Assembly: GCF_016741775.1 (NCBI RefSeq)
Contig: NZ_JAERRK010000028.1
Coordinates: 1-64,000, forward strand
Source of the DNA: Streptomyces actinomycinicus
GTDB lineage: Bacteria; Actinomycetota; Actinomycetes; Streptomycetales; Streptomycetaceae
Direction: 5' to 3'
DNA: 64,000 nucleotides
In this document: positions 30,669 through 39,808 of the stretch, one piece after another
How the letters are laid out: the number at the start of each line of letters is the position of its first letter
Position numbering within the stretch: the stretch's first letter is position 1
Translations under genes and position numbers: made by a program
Notes under the pieces: model-generated
Database searches by the model: none
Seen by the model: the letters and a program-made list of their open reading frames with translations, nothing else
Told to the model about the DNA's origin: nothing

Positions 30669-31898
30669 TCAGGGTGCCTGCCGGAAGAGGACGAGCAGGC
30701 CGGCGCCGTACCAGCCGGTGAACGCCGCGCCGCTCACGTACATCAGCCGGCGCACCGGCCGGCGGAGCCTGGCCAGGGACGGTGCGAGCAGCAGGAACAG
30801 GACCGGCAGGAACGGCAGCATGAAGCGCGGCTTGGAGAACGGCGCTCCGGAGACGCCCACCAGCAGCACCCAGGCGACCGCCACGAGCAGCACCAGGGGC
30901 CAGGGCACGCGCCGGTTCATGGCCAGGGCGACGACTCCGATGGCGACGGCGGCCATCGTCACGAGCACGGTCACGTACCGCATGTCGGGCGAGTGCGCCC
31001 CGATGGCATGGTCCAGGAAGTCGAGGGTGCCGACGCCGAAGTCGAAGGACTGCCCCCAGGCCTTCTGGGCCTCGAACCAGCCCGTGACGGAGCCGATCCT
31101 GCTGCCGAGGTAGAGCCAGCTGCCGATCAGGCCCAGCGGGGCGAGCACGGCCGCGGCCAGCGGACGCAGGCCGTCGCCGCGGGTGGCCAGCGCTGCGAGC
31201 CCCGTCAGGGCGACGACCGCGACGAGCACGCATGCGGTGGGGCGCACCGTCCCGGCCACCGCGCAGAGCAGCCCCGCCGTCACCCAGCTCCGGGCGAGCA
31301 GCGCCACCAGCGCCCACATCAGGACAGCGGTGAAGACGGCCTCGGAGTACGGGATCCAGAGCACGAACGCGTACGGCGAACAGGACCACAGGGCCACGCA
31401 CACGTAGGCGGCGGGAGAACCGACGACGGCCCGCGCCAGCGTGTGCACCCCGCTCGCCGCGACGGCCCCGGCCATCCAGGAGATCAGCACTCCGGCGTAG
31501 GCGAAGGACAGACCCGTGATCAGGTGCAGTACGCGGATCAGCCCGGGGACGAAGGGGAAGAACGCGAGGGTGCTGTAGGCGGGCAGCCCGTCGGAACGGC
31601 GGGGGAGCCGGTCGGGGTAGCCGTGCTCGGCGACGGAGAGGTAGTTCGCCGAGTCCCAGCGGTGCAGCAGGTCCGTCACGGTGTGGCCGAGGTGCCGGTT
31701 GAGCAGCAGGAGGACGACGAACCCGACGACGGACAGCGTCAGGTGGAGCGCCACGGCCACGTACGTCTCACGCGGTACGAACGTGACGCGTACGGGGTGC
31801 CGGCGCGTCGCCGAGCGGAGCCGGGTCCGCCAGCCGCCCGGTGCACCTGAGGACGGCGTGGGACTGGTTGCGGCGGACGGAGGGACCAGTTGAGCCAC
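30669..31898 (-). CDS. PIG-V-like mannosyltransferase family membrane protein
   Basis: 409 residues. After a basic cytoplasmic N-terminus come about ten membrane helices. The first outer loop has HRWDSANYLSVAEHGYP, the PIG-V/GT-C pattern in which the Asp is catalytic in eukaryotic relatives. LAFFPFVPGLIRVLH and WIPYSEAVFT fit the same family. GTG start with GGGGAG five bases upstream. It probably adds a mannose-like sugar from a polyprenyl carrier to a surface glycan; the substrate is inferred only from context. Confidence 0.8.
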   Translation of the reverse strand: MAQLVPPSAATSPTPSSGAPGGWRTRLRSATRRHPVRVTFVPRETYVAVALHLTLSVVGFVVLLLLNRHLGHTVTDLLHRWDSANYLSVAEHGYPDRLPRRSDGLPAYSTLAFFPFVPGLIRVLHLITGLSFAYAGVLISWMAGAVAASGVHTLARAVVGSPAAYVCVALWSCSPYAFVLWIPYSEAVFTAVLMWALVALLARSWVTAGLLCAVAGTVRPTACVLVAVVALTGLAALATRGDGLRPLAAAVLAPLGLIGSWLYLGSRIGSVTGWFEAQKAWGQSFDFGVGTLDFLDHAIGAHSPDMRYVTVLVTMAAVAIGVVALAMNRRVPWPLVLLVAVAWVLLVGVSGAPFSKPRFMLPFLPVLFLLLAPSLARLRRPVRRLMYVSGAAFTGWYGAGLLVLFRQAP

Positions 31899-31957
31899 GG
31901 GAACTCCCCGGTGGTGCTGTGCGGTACGACTGGCGGAAAAGTGCCCTGCGCCTGCTT

Positions 31958-33622
31958 TTACCTCAACAGGCTCGCCACCAGCCGCGCGGCGCTCCGTACC
32001 CGCGGCCGGGCCACCCTTCGGACCACCGGACGGGTCACCCGGGCGGTCACCCCCACCGGCTGCCAGCGGAGCTGGAGCCGGCCGGGGTTGCGGCCTTCCG
32101 GTTCGATGGTCAGCCGGTGGGGAGCGGCGCCGGAGCGGTAGTCGATGCGGGCCGTGCAGGTGGGGAAGGTCAGGGGTGCCAGCAGCAGCCCCGTGTGGGA
32201 CAGGCCCTGCTGGTCCAGGCGGACCAGGGGGTGCCGTACGCCCTCGAAGCCCTGGAGGGGCAGCGGCGCGGTGGCCAGGTCGAGGCGGACGGTGCCCTCG
32301 AAGACGCCGGGGCGGACCGGGTCCAGGCGGAAGGGGACCGTCATCCGGCGCCGGCCGGGGGTCAGCAGCAGGCAGGCGCGCTGCGGGCCGACCGGCAGGC
32401 GCAGACCGGGGTCGTAGGTGCGGATCGCGAGGGTCAGGGACGCCCCTGGACCGGGTGTGAGTCCGGTGATCTCGTGGCGGAACTGGGCCGCGGGGAACGG
32501 CCGGGTGTCCAGCTCCAGCTCGGACAGGTCCAGTTCGCGGCGGGAGCGGTCCGTGGCCGGGACGCTGCCGCCCCAGTACGGGACGCCCGTCCCGTCGGTG
32601 GTCACCTGCCGTGGCGCCACCCCGTGCCCCAGGCCGCGTGCCGCCAGCTGCGCCTCGGCCGGGCGGCCGTCCCGCAGCAGCTCCAGCACCACCCGCTCGA
32701 GCCGCGGCAGCCGCTCGAACGCGCCGGGGGAGAGCGTGTCCAGGTACGGGTTCATGATGCCGGCGAAGGACGCCAGCCACTGCGGGTCCCGGTAGGGCAG
32801 GTCGCCGGCGTACATCCGGAAGTCGTGCTTGAGGAACTTGTAGTCCTTGTCCTCACGAAGTCCCGCGTGGCCGCTGCTCACCAGGAAGTCGTCGATCAGC
32901 CGCTGGACGTGCACCCGGTCGCGGACGTTGGCGATCTTGTGCCGCTGGTTGGAGATGGAGGCGGCGGCCGCCGCCGCGAACGGCTCGATGTACCAGACGT
33001 ACACCGGGTCCGGGATGATCGTGAACGCCGTGGCCAGGCAGTACGCCTGGGCCGAGAACAGCTGGTCCTCGTAGTGGATGCCCTCGGGGAAGCGGAGCCG
33101 GTGGCGGTCCAGGAAGGCGCGGGCGTACATCTTGCTCGTCGACAGGTGCTCGAAGAGCAGCCGGGGGTCCGCCTCGATGCCCTCGACCGTGCGGCGCCGG
33201 GTGACCAGGTGCGGCATCCAGGTCGAGCGGCGCCCGTTGTCCACCCGGACCCGGCGCACCGCGCCCATGGTGAAGTCCACCTCCCGTTCCCGGTGGGCCG
33301 CGAGCAGCAGCTCGACCGCCCGCGGCGGGAGTTCGTCGTCGCTGTCCAGGAACATCAGGTAGGGCGCCCGGGCGATCTCGATGGCCCGGTTGCGCGGGGC
33401 GCTGCACCCGCCGCTGTTCTGCGGCAGGCGTACGCAGCGGATGCGGTGGTCCCGCGCCGCCAACGCCCGGGCCACGGCCGGGGTGTCGTCGGTCGAGTGG
33501 TCGTCGCTGATGACGATCTCGATGTTCGCGTGCGTCTGCGCGCGCAGCGAATCGACGGCGCGGGGGAGACGCTCCGCGTCGTTGTAGACGATGACCGTGA
33601 CCGTGACGTCGGGACGCGTCAT
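31958..33622 (-). CDS. Glycosyltransferase family 2 with C-terminal beta domain
   Basis: 554 residues. The GT-A domain (1-240) has VTVIVYNDAERL, SDDHSTDDT and the metal-binding FLDSDDELP. A helical middle follows, then from about residue 370 a beta-rich domain that may bind glycan, as in some wall-teichoic-acid glycosyltransferases. ATG overlaps the stop of the upstream TagF-like gene as ATGA, with GAGGAGG upstream, so the two are translationally coupled. Probably decorates the polymer made by the neighbouring enzyme. Confidence 0.88.
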   Translation of the reverse strand: MTRPDVTVTVIVYNDAERLPRAVDSLRAQTHANIEIVISDDHSTDDTPAVARALAARDHRIRCVRLPQNSGGCSAPRNRAIEIARAPYLMFLDSDDELPPRAVELLLAAHREREVDFTMGAVRRVRVDNGRRSTWMPHLVTRRRTVEGIEADPRLLFEHLSTSKMYARAFLDRHRLRFPEGIHYEDQLFSAQAYCLATAFTIIPDPVYVWYIEPFAAAAAASISNQRHKIANVRDRVHVQRLIDDFLVSSGHAGLREDKDYKFLKHDFRMYAGDLPYRDPQWLASFAGIMNPYLDTLSPGAFERLPRLERVVLELLRDGRPAEAQLAARGLGHGVAPRQVTTDGTGVPYWGGSVPATDRSRRELDLSELELDTRPFPAAQFRHEITGLTPGPGASLTLAIRTYDPGLRLPVGPQRACLLLTPGRRRMTVPFRLDPVRPGVFEGTVRLDLATAPLPLQGFEGVRHPLVRLDQQGLSHTGLLLAPLTFPTCTARIDYRSGAAPHRLTIEPEGRNPGRLQLRWQPVGVTARVTRPVVRRVARPRVRSAARLVASLLR

Positions 33623-35829
33623 GCAGCGGCCTCCTCGGGGGTCGGGGCGGGGGTGCGGTCCTCGACGGGGAGGACCGGCGGCAGCGACTCCTCCGGTTCG
33701 CCCAGGAACACCCGCCGTACCACCCGTTCGGCGGCACGCCCGTCGTCGTACTCGCAGAACCGGCGCCGGAACGCGGCCCGCGCCTTGGCCGCGTTCTCGT
33801 CGCGCCAGGCCCCGGAGAGGAAGATCTCGGCGAGTTCCTCCTGGGTGCGGGCGACCTGGCCGGGGTGTTCGGCCATCAGGTCGAAGTAGACGCCCCGGGT
33901 GGTGCGGTAGGTCTCCCAGTCGTCGGCGTAGACGACGATCGGGCGGTCCAGGTTGGCGTAGTCGAACATGATCGACGAGTAGTCCGTGACCAGCGCGTCC
34001 GCGGCCAGGCACAGCTCCTCGACGGGGTCGTACGAGGAGACGTCGATGATCCGGCCCGAGCGGCGCAGTCCGGTCAGCGGGGAGGCGGCCCCACCGTAGA
34101 AGTAGTGGGCGCGGACCAGGAGGACCGTGTCCTCGCCGAGGCGGTCGGCGAGGGCGGCGAGGTCGAGGCGGGGGGTGAAGCCGGCCTCGTAGTCGCGGTG
34201 GGTGGGGGCGTACAGGACGGCCGTTCGGCCGGGGGCGATGCCGAGGCGTTCGCGGGCCGCGCGCACCCCCTGGGCATCGCAGGCGTAGAAGACGTCGTTG
34301 CGCGGATAGCCGTGGTCGAGCGAGGTGTAGCGGGCCGGGTAGGCGCGCTCCCACATCCGGGTGGAGTGGCTGTTGGCGCTGACGCTGTAGTCCCACCTGT
34401 CGATGCGGGCCAGCAGGGCGGCGAAGTCCAGGCCCTTGGCGGCGGCCGGATGGTCCATCTGGTCCATGCCCATGCGCTTGAGCGGGGTGCCGTGATGGGT
34501 CTGGAGGTGGATCTGGCCGGGGCGTTTGACCACCGCGTTGGGGAAGTTGACGTTGTTCGTCAGGTAGGTGGCGGTGGCCAGCGTCTCCCAGTAGCGGCGG
34601 GTGCCGGGGACGACGTGGTCGGTGCCGGGCGGGAGCAGGGCCGCGTTCGCCTTGTTCACCACCCATACCTGACGGATGTGCGGGGCGAGTTCGGCGAGCT
34701 TCGCGGCGATCGCGGCGGGGTTGCAGGCCACGCCGCGGTCCCAGTAGGCGGCGAACACGGCGAGGTCCGGGTCCAGCGGGCGGTTCAGGGCGCGCCGGTA
34801 CTGGTGGTCGCGGACCTTCGCGCTCAGCCGCCGCTTGCGGGTGCGTACGGCCTTGCGGGCGGTGCGGCGGGCCCGGTTGGCGGCCTGGAACGCCCGGTAC
34901 TTCGTGTACGCGCCCTCCTCCAGCAGCCCCTGCCGTACGCCCTCCAGGCCGGCCGGCCGCCGGTGGCCCGCGGGGCGCCAGCGGACCGTGGCCAGTGAGG
35001 CGCGGCGGAAGAACTCCCGGGCCACCGGGTCGGGCAGGTCCTCGCGGGCGAAGGTGCGCAGCAGGTCACGCACCATCAGGTCGTACAGCACCACGCGGGC
35101 GGCCCGGCGGCCCCGGGTGAGCGGCAGCAGGGACTCGTAGCGGTCGATGAGGGCGAGCCGGTCCTCGGGCGCGCGGGGCGGCAGACTCTCCGGGCGCAGT
35201 ACGCGGTCCTCGTAGGCCACCTGGTTCAGGCAGGCGACGCGGCCGGCGTGCAGCAGGGCCGCGTGGGCGGCGCGCGGTTCGTCGTCGGTGGTGAGCTGCT
35301 CCTCGTGCGCCCGCCAGAACTCGGCGCGCAGGACGCGGTTGCCGAGCAGCGGGGCGAGCCGCAGCAGGTCGGCGGCCCCGTCCAGGGCACGGCCGGCGCG
35401 GCCGACGGCGGCGAGCCGGCGGCCGTCCCGGGAGGGGGCGGCGGCGGTCTGCCAGGTGGTGGTGACGTGGTCGAACAGGAGTACGTCGACCGGGTGCGGG
35501 GTGTCCGTGGCGTCCAGTTCGGCGGTCCGCTCGGCGATCAGGCGGGGCGCGCCGGCCGGCAGGCCGTCCTTGGCGTGCACGAAGTGCAGCCAGCGGCCGG
35601 ACGCGCGGGCGGCACCGGCCGCGCGGGCCACGGGGTCCCGGGTGCCGTCCGGAAGGGGGACGACGACGAACTCCGGGGCGTGCCGCCCTGCCGCCTCCCG
35701 CGCCCAGTCGCCGACCGCGGCGACGATCACCTCGGCGTCGGTGAGGGGATGCGCCGCCAGGGAGTCCAGCAGCTCGGTCAGACGCCCCTGTGCGTTCGGC
35801 CCGTAGACGATCACGCTCAGCTGGGGCAT
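33619..35829 (-). CDS. CDP-glycerol glycerophosphotransferase-like protein with degenerate GT2 N-terminus
   Basis: 736 residues. The C-terminal ~370 residues match TagF-type polymerases: QTHHGTPLK with His446, NDVFYACD, LYAPTHRDY, LVRAHYFY with His575, and DYSSIMFDYANLDRPIV. Both catalytic-type histidines are present. The N-terminus starts like a GT2 (LSVIVYGPNAQGRL) but lacks the DD and DxD motifs (VHAKDG at that position), so it is probably inactive. The start was chosen by AAGGAG and by its paralogs. Predicted to polymerise or transfer polyol phosphate at the inner membrane face. Confidence 0.88.
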   Translation of the reverse strand: MPQLSVIVYGPNAQGRLTELLDSLAAHPLTDAEVIVAAVGDWAREAAGRHAPEFVVVPLPDGTRDPVARAAGAARASGRWLHFVHAKDGLPAGAPRLIAERTAELDATDTPHPVDVLLFDHVTTTWQTAAAPSRDGRRLAAVGRAGRALDGAADLLRLAPLLGNRVLRAEFWRAHEEQLTTDDEPRAAHAALLHAGRVACLNQVAYEDRVLRPESLPPRAPEDRLALIDRYESLLPLTRGRRAARVVLYDLMVRDLLRTFAREDLPDPVAREFFRRASLATVRWRPAGHRRPAGLEGVRQGLLEEGAYTKYRAFQAANRARRTARKAVRTRKRRLSAKVRDHQYRRALNRPLDPDLAVFAAYWDRGVACNPAAIAAKLAELAPHIRQVWVVNKANAALLPPGTDHVVPGTRRYWETLATATYLTNNVNFPNAVVKRPGQIHLQTHHGTPLKRMGMDQMDHPAAAKGLDFAALLARIDRWDYSVSANSHSTRMWERAYPARYTSLDHGYPRNDVFYACDAQGVRAARERLGIAPGRTAVLYAPTHRDYEAGFTPRLDLAALADRLGEDTVLLVRAHYFYGGAASPLTGLRRSGRIIDVSSYDPVEELCLAADALVTDYSSIMFDYANLDRPIVVYADDWETYRTTRGVYFDLMAEHPGQVARTQEELAEIFLSGAWRDENAAKARAAFRRRFCEYDDGRAAERVVRRVFLGEPEESLPPVLPVEDRTPAPTPEEAAA

Positions 35830-35870
35830 CGCGGCGGACTCCTTCGGCTCGTCGTCTCCGGGCAATCCTT

Positions 35871-35899
35871 TCATAACATACTGTGACTAACAGGGTGAA
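35871..35899 (-). promoter_or_regulatory. Candidate promoter of the TagF-like gene at 35829
   Basis: On the minus strand TTCACC (35894-35899) is separated by 17 bases from TTATGA (35871-35876) in an unusually AT-rich patch. A housekeeping-type promoter is plausible, which would give the downstream genes a start separate from the exporter genes. Confidence 0.35.
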
Positions 35900-35932
35900 A
35901 GGGATGGATGCGTTCGGAGTACGACGCCCCGG

Positions 35933-36820
35933 TCAGGAGGGAAGAGGTACTTTCGCCCCGCCCTGGTTGCCCGCGGCCGGTGCCTCCGCCGCAGGGGCCG
36001 GCTTCTTCGCGGCGGGCTTCTTCGGGGCCGGCTTCTTGTCGCCGGTGAAGGCCTCGTACTCCTTCATGACCTCATCCGTCGGCCCGTCCATGCGCAGCTC
36101 GCCGCGCTCCAGCCACAGCACCCGCTCACAGGTGTCGCGGATCGACTTGTTGTTGTGGCTGACCAGGAAGACCGTGCCCGCGTGCTGACGCAGTTCGCGG
36201 ATCCGCGCCTCGGAACGCTTCTGGAAGGAACGGTCACCGGTGGCCAGCGCCTCGTCGATCAGCAGGACGTCGTGGTCCTTGGCCGCGGCGATGGAGAACC
36301 GCAGCCGGGCGGCCATGCCGGAGGAGTACGTGCGCATCGGCAGCGTGATGAAGTCGCCCTTCTCGTTGATCCCCGAGAAGTCGACGATGTCCTGGTAGCG
36401 CTCCTTGATCTGCTCCCGGGACATGCCCATGGCGAGGCCGCCGAGGAACACGTTGCGCTCACCCGTGAGGTCGTTCATCAGGGCCGCGTTGACGCCCAGC
36501 AGGGACGGCTGGCCGTCGGTGTAGATGTGCCCGCTCTCCACCGGGAGCAGCCCGGCGACCGCCTTGAGCAGCGTCGACTTGCCGGAGCCGTTGGTGCCGA
36601 TGAGCCCGATCGCCTCGCCCTTGTAGGCGACGAACGAAACCTTCTTCACCGCGTGCACCGTGCGCACGCCGGCCGCCTTCTCGGCCTGCTTGCGGCGCAG
36701 GATGCGGTTGAGGGCCGCGGTGGCCGTGCCGCGGCCCGCGCCGGTGCCGTTGACCCGGTAGACGATGTCGACGTCGTCGGCGACGACGGTGGGGACCTTC
36801 TCTTGGGTGTGCTCAGCCAC
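35933..36820 (-). CDS. ABC exporter ATPase, TagH/Wzt type
   Basis: 295 residues. Walker A GTNGSGKST (75-83), signature YSSGMAARLRFS, Walker B VLLIDEAL and the switch His in VSHNNKS. The N-terminal VVADDVDIVYRV and the VNAALMNDLTGERNVFLGG block are typical of polysaccharide/teichoic-acid exporters. The C-terminus is a Lys/Pro/Ala-rich tail (KKPAPKKPAAKKPAPA) instead of a Wzt carbohydrate-binding domain. GTG start, overlapping the permease stop by 8 bases, preceded by GAGGAG. Confidence 0.93.
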   Translation of the reverse strand: MAEHTQEKVPTVVADDVDIVYRVNGTGAGRGTATAALNRILRRKQAEKAAGVRTVHAVKKVSFVAYKGEAIGLIGTNGSGKSTLLKAVAGLLPVESGHIYTDGQPSLLGVNAALMNDLTGERNVFLGGLAMGMSREQIKERYQDIVDFSGINEKGDFITLPMRTYSSGMAARLRFSIAAAKDHDVLLIDEALATGDRSFQKRSEARIRELRQHAGTVFLVSHNNKSIRDTCERVLWLERGELRMDGPTDEVMKEYEAFTGDKKPAPKKPAAKKPAPAAEAPAAGNQGGAKVPLPS

Positions 36821-37727
36821 GGCCGTACGTCTCCTCAGCCTTCCAGAAGTAGATGAAGCCGCCGACACCGGCGAGCAGGGCCCAGCCGGTGGCCACCGCC
36901 CACACGTGCGGGGGCAGCGACCCGGCGTGGAAGCTGTCGATCAGCGCGAACCGCATCAGGTCGATGTAGACGGCGGCCGGGTTGAGCTGGAGCGCGACGG
37001 TCACCACGTGCGGCAGCTTGTCGTGCCCGGCGATCTTGTCGATGCTCCACATCACACCGGACGTGTACATCCAGGTGCGCAGCACGAAGGGCATCAGCTG
37101 GGCGATGTCCGGGGTCTTGGCGCCCATCCGCGCCATGACCATGGACACCCCGGCGTTGAAGGTGAACTGGAGCACCAGGGCCGGGACGGCCAGCACCCAG
37201 GAGAGGGAGACCGGCACGCCGAAGACGAGCAGGATGACGACCAGCGCGGCCATCGAGAACAGCAGCTGCTGGAGCTGCTGGAGCGCGAACGAGATCGGCA
37301 GGGCGGCGCGCGGGAAGTGCAGGGCGCGGACCAGGCCGAGGTTGCCGGAGATCGCGCGCGTGCCGGCCATGATCGAACTCTGCGTGAACGTCCAGATGAA
37401 CACGCCCGTCACCAGGAAGGGCACGTAGTCCGGCACGTTGTGCTTGGTGTTGAGCAGCACACCGAAGATGAAGTAGTACACCGCGGCGTTCAGCAGCGGG
37501 GTCATGACCTGCCAGACCTGACCGAGCTTCGCCTGGCTGTACTGCGCGGTGAGCTTGGCGGTGGAGAAGGCGGCGATGAAGTGGCGCCTGGCCCACAACT
37601 GGCGGACGTACTCCGGCAGGGTGGGGCGGGCGCCGCTGACCGACAGCCCGTGCCGTGCGGCCAGCGCCGCGAGGTCGTCGTCGGCCGGGGCCCGCGTCGG
37701 GGGCGGTGTGTGGAGGACCTGGCTCAC
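36813..37727 (-). CDS. ABC-2 exporter permease, TagG type
   Basis: 304 residues with six hydrophobic helices of the ABC-2 exporter family. The segment SQAKLGQVWQVMTPLLNAAVYYFIFG, starting near residue 65, is typical of TagG/Wzm permeases. With the ATPase it should flip the lipid-linked polymer across the membrane. GTG start, weak ribosome site. It is divergent from tetR, with twin 30-bp boxes in the shared upstream region. First gene of the minus-strand series that may run to 29304. Confidence 0.92.
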   Translation of the reverse strand: MSQVLHTPPPTRAPADDDLAALAARHGLSVSGARPTLPEYVRQLWARRHFIAAFSTAKLTAQYSQAKLGQVWQVMTPLLNAAVYYFIFGVLLNTKHNVPDYVPFLVTGVFIWTFTQSSIMAGTRAISGNLGLVRALHFPRAALPISFALQQLQQLLFSMAALVVILLVFGVPVSLSWVLAVPALVLQFTFNAGVSMVMARMGAKTPDIAQLMPFVLRTWMYTSGVMWSIDKIAGHDKLPHVVTVALQLNPAAVYIDLMRFALIDSFHAGSLPPHVWAVATGWALLAGVGGFIYFWKAEETYGRG

Positions 37728-37838
37728 ATCCGCTGCTTTCGCTCGGGGGGAGGGGGGTGCTGCGTCCGGCTGTCGCCGGGACCGCCGTGTCCGTGCCCGT
37801 CGCCCGGCGTTTCCTTACGCTTCTCTTCACGTTCTCTT

Positions 37839-37916
37839 ACGTCGGGACGGGACCGTATCGTCGCAACGTGAGGTTAGGCCCAACCGACGTCGGAACGCAA
37901 CCGTTTCGTCGTAACG
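37839..37916. promoter_or_regulatory. Twin 30-bp direct boxes in the tagG-tetR divergent region
   Basis: Two boxes, 37839-37868 and 37887-37916, start 48 bp apart and share ACGTCGG-ACG--ACCGT-TCGTCG-AACG, with five differing bases. Each core has CGT...AACG partial symmetry. They lie between the exporter permease and TetR genes and are good candidates for TetR operators. The downstream box abuts a possible -10 (TATGCT, 37920-37925) only seven bases before the tetR ATG, so that mRNA could be leaderless. Confidence 0.6.
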
Positions 37917-37932
37917 CCCTATGCTGTGCGGT

Positions 37933-38571
37933 ATGACGACGAACGCCGCCGGGTCCGCCGACGAGCCGCCGGCGCGCCCACGCCGCCGGGCCCCCGCCGG
38001 GGCCGCCGTGCTCCGGGAGGACGTGACCGAGGCCATCCGGGCGGCCGTCTTCGGGGAACTGGCGGCCGTCGGGTACGCACGCATGTCCATCGAGGGGATC
38101 GCGCGGCGGGCCGGGGTCGGCAAGACGGCGGTGTACCGGCGCTGGCGTTCGAAACTCCACCTGGTCCTGGACGTCGTCTCAGCGATGGCCGTGACGGGCT
38201 TCCCGGTCCCCGACACCGGCTCCCTCGAGGGCGACCTGCGCCTCCTCTACGAGGTGACGTCCCGCGCCCTGCGCCACCCCGTCGCGTCCCAGATCATCCC
38301 CGACCTCCAGGCCGAGGCCGCGCGCAACCCGGAGATCGCCGAGGCCTTCCAGAAGGCGCTGCGGGACGGGCAGGAAGGGGTGGCCAGCAAGGTCGTGGCG
38401 GCGGCGGAGAAGCGGGGGGAACTGCGGCCGGGGGTGGATCCCGACCTCGCCCTGGACCTGATCTCGGGTCCCCTGTACTGGCGCTCGGTGGTCACCCGCT
38501 CACCGAAGCTCCCGAAGTCCTACCTGGAAAACCTGGCACGAGCCACGGCGGCAGCACTCAGAGCCCTCTGA
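37933..38571 (+). CDS. TetR-family transcriptional regulator
   Basis: 212 residues. The N-terminal helix-turn-helix (about 33-80) contains GYARMSIEGIARRAGVGKTAVYRRW. The C-terminal ligand/dimer domain is of the TetR_C type (DLRLLYEVTSRALRHP, DLISGPLYWRSVV). It diverges from the TagG/TagH exporter genes and probably represses itself and perhaps them; the effector is unknown. The ATG at MTTNAAG lacks a Shine-Dalgarno; an in-frame ATG lies 12 bases upstream. Confidence 0.9.
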   Translation: MTTNAAGSADEPPARPRRRAPAGAAVLREDVTEAIRAAVFGELAAVGYARMSIEGIARRAGVGKTAVYRRWRSKLHLVLDVVSAMAVTGFPVPDTGSLEGDLRLLYEVTSRALRHPVASQIIPDLQAEAARNPEIAEAFQKALRDGQEGVASKVVAAAEKRGELRPGVDPDLALDLISGPLYWRSVVTRSPKLPKSYLENLARATAAALRAL

Positions 38572-38589
38572 GCGGCGCCGACCCCCAAC

Positions 38590-38790
38590 TCCCCAGCGGC
38601 CCGGGGAACTCCGCGAGCCCCGGAGCCGCCCGAGCCCCAACCCTCCCGTGGGCGCGGGGAACTCCGCCAGCCCTGTGAGCTGCCCTGAGCCCCAACCGGC
38701 CTGAGGGGCGCGGGGAACAGCGCGACCAGCGCGCAGCGCACCCGCAGCCGCACCCGGCCACGCACCCCAGCACGACGGCGAGCCCCCACG
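38590..38790. repeat. Dispersed intergenic element, inverted, about three copies
   Basis: CGGGGAAC occurs in related contexts near 38602, 38655 and 38711. The best copy, 38704-38727, is the reverse complement of the 20327-20350 core with one mismatch. The array fills the gap between convergent tetR and galE. Confidence 0.7.
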
Positions 38791-38810
38791 GCCCCGCTCC
38801 AACGGCGGCC

Positions 38811-39791
38811 CTACGACCGCGCGGCCTCCGGATGCATCCGCACCCACCCCTCCCACGCCGACGTGATCATGTCCTGGACGTCATGCTTGGCGTGCCAGCC
38901 CAGTTCCGTCGTGATGCGGTCGGCCGCGGCGACGACGCGGGCCGGGTCGCCGGGACGGCGCGGGGTGACGGTCGGCGGACGGTCGTACCCGGTGACCGCG
39001 TTGATGCGGTCGATCATCTCGCGCACGGACACGCCCTCCCCGCGCCCGATGTTCAGGGTGAGGTCCGTGCCGGGGGAGGACTGGAGCGCGCGGGCGACGG
39101 TGACGTGGGCCTCGGCCAGGTCGACCACGTGGATGTAGTCGCGGACGCAGGTGCCGTCGGGGGTCGGGTAGTCGTCGCCGAAGATGCGCGGCGCGGCGCC
39201 CTCGGTGAGCCGTTCGAAGACCATCGGGATCAGGTTGGACACGCCGGTGTCGGCGAGTTCCGGGGTTGCCGCGCCCGCCACGTTGAAGTAGCGCAGGGAC
39301 GCCGTGGCGAGGCCGGTCGCCCGCCTGACCGCGCGGACCAGCCACTCCCCGGCCAGCTTGGTCTCGCCGTACGGGGACAGCGGCAGACAGGGCGTCTCCT
39401 CCGTCACGAGGTCGACGTCCGGCATGCCGTAGACGGCGGCGGACGAGGAGAACAGGAACGACGGGACCTCCGCCGAGACCACCGCCTCCAGGAGGATCCG
39501 CAGGCCCTCCACGTTCTCCTGGTAGTAGCGCAGCGGGCTGTCCACCGACTCGCCCACCTGCTTCTTCGCCGCCAGATGGACGACCCCGGTGACCTCGTGC
39601 TCGGCGAGGGCCCGGGCCAGCCGGTCCGCGTCCAGGATCGAGCCGCGCACCAGCGGCACCTCGGCCGGTACCCGCTCGGCGATGCCGGTGGACAGGTCGT
39701 CGTAGACGACCGCGCGCTCACCCGCCTCCGTCATCGCGCGGACGACGTGTGCCCCGATGTATCCGGCACCGCCGGTGATCAGCCAGGTCAT
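38811..39791 (-). CDS. galE: UDP-glucose 4-epimerase
   Basis: 326 residues of the extended short-chain dehydrogenase family. NAD-binding ITGGAGYIGAHVV at the N-terminus, the Ser motif FSSSAAVYG, catalytic PYGETK, then RYFNVAGA and VRDYIHVVDLA. Interconverts UDP-glucose and UDP-galactose in the cytosol. It follows a GT2 gene after 17 bases and so probably supplies UDP-galactose for the surface polymer rather than for galactose catabolism. ATG at MTWLITGG is fixed by homology. Confidence 0.95.
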   Translation of the reverse strand: MTWLITGGAGYIGAHVVRAMTEAGERAVVYDDLSTGIAERVPAEVPLVRGSILDADRLARALAEHEVTGVVHLAAKKQVGESVDSPLRYYQENVEGLRILLEAVVSAEVPSFLFSSSAAVYGMPDVDLVTEETPCLPLSPYGETKLAGEWLVRAVRRATGLATASLRYFNVAGAATPELADTGVSNLIPMVFERLTEGAAPRIFGDDYPTPDGTCVRDYIHVVDLAEAHVTVARALQSSPGTDLTLNIGRGEGVSVREMIDRINAVTGYDRPPTVTPRRPGDPARVVAAADRITTELGWHAKHDVQDMITSAWEGWVRMHPEAARS

Positions 39792-39808
39792 GTGCGGCCG
39801 TCCCCTCG

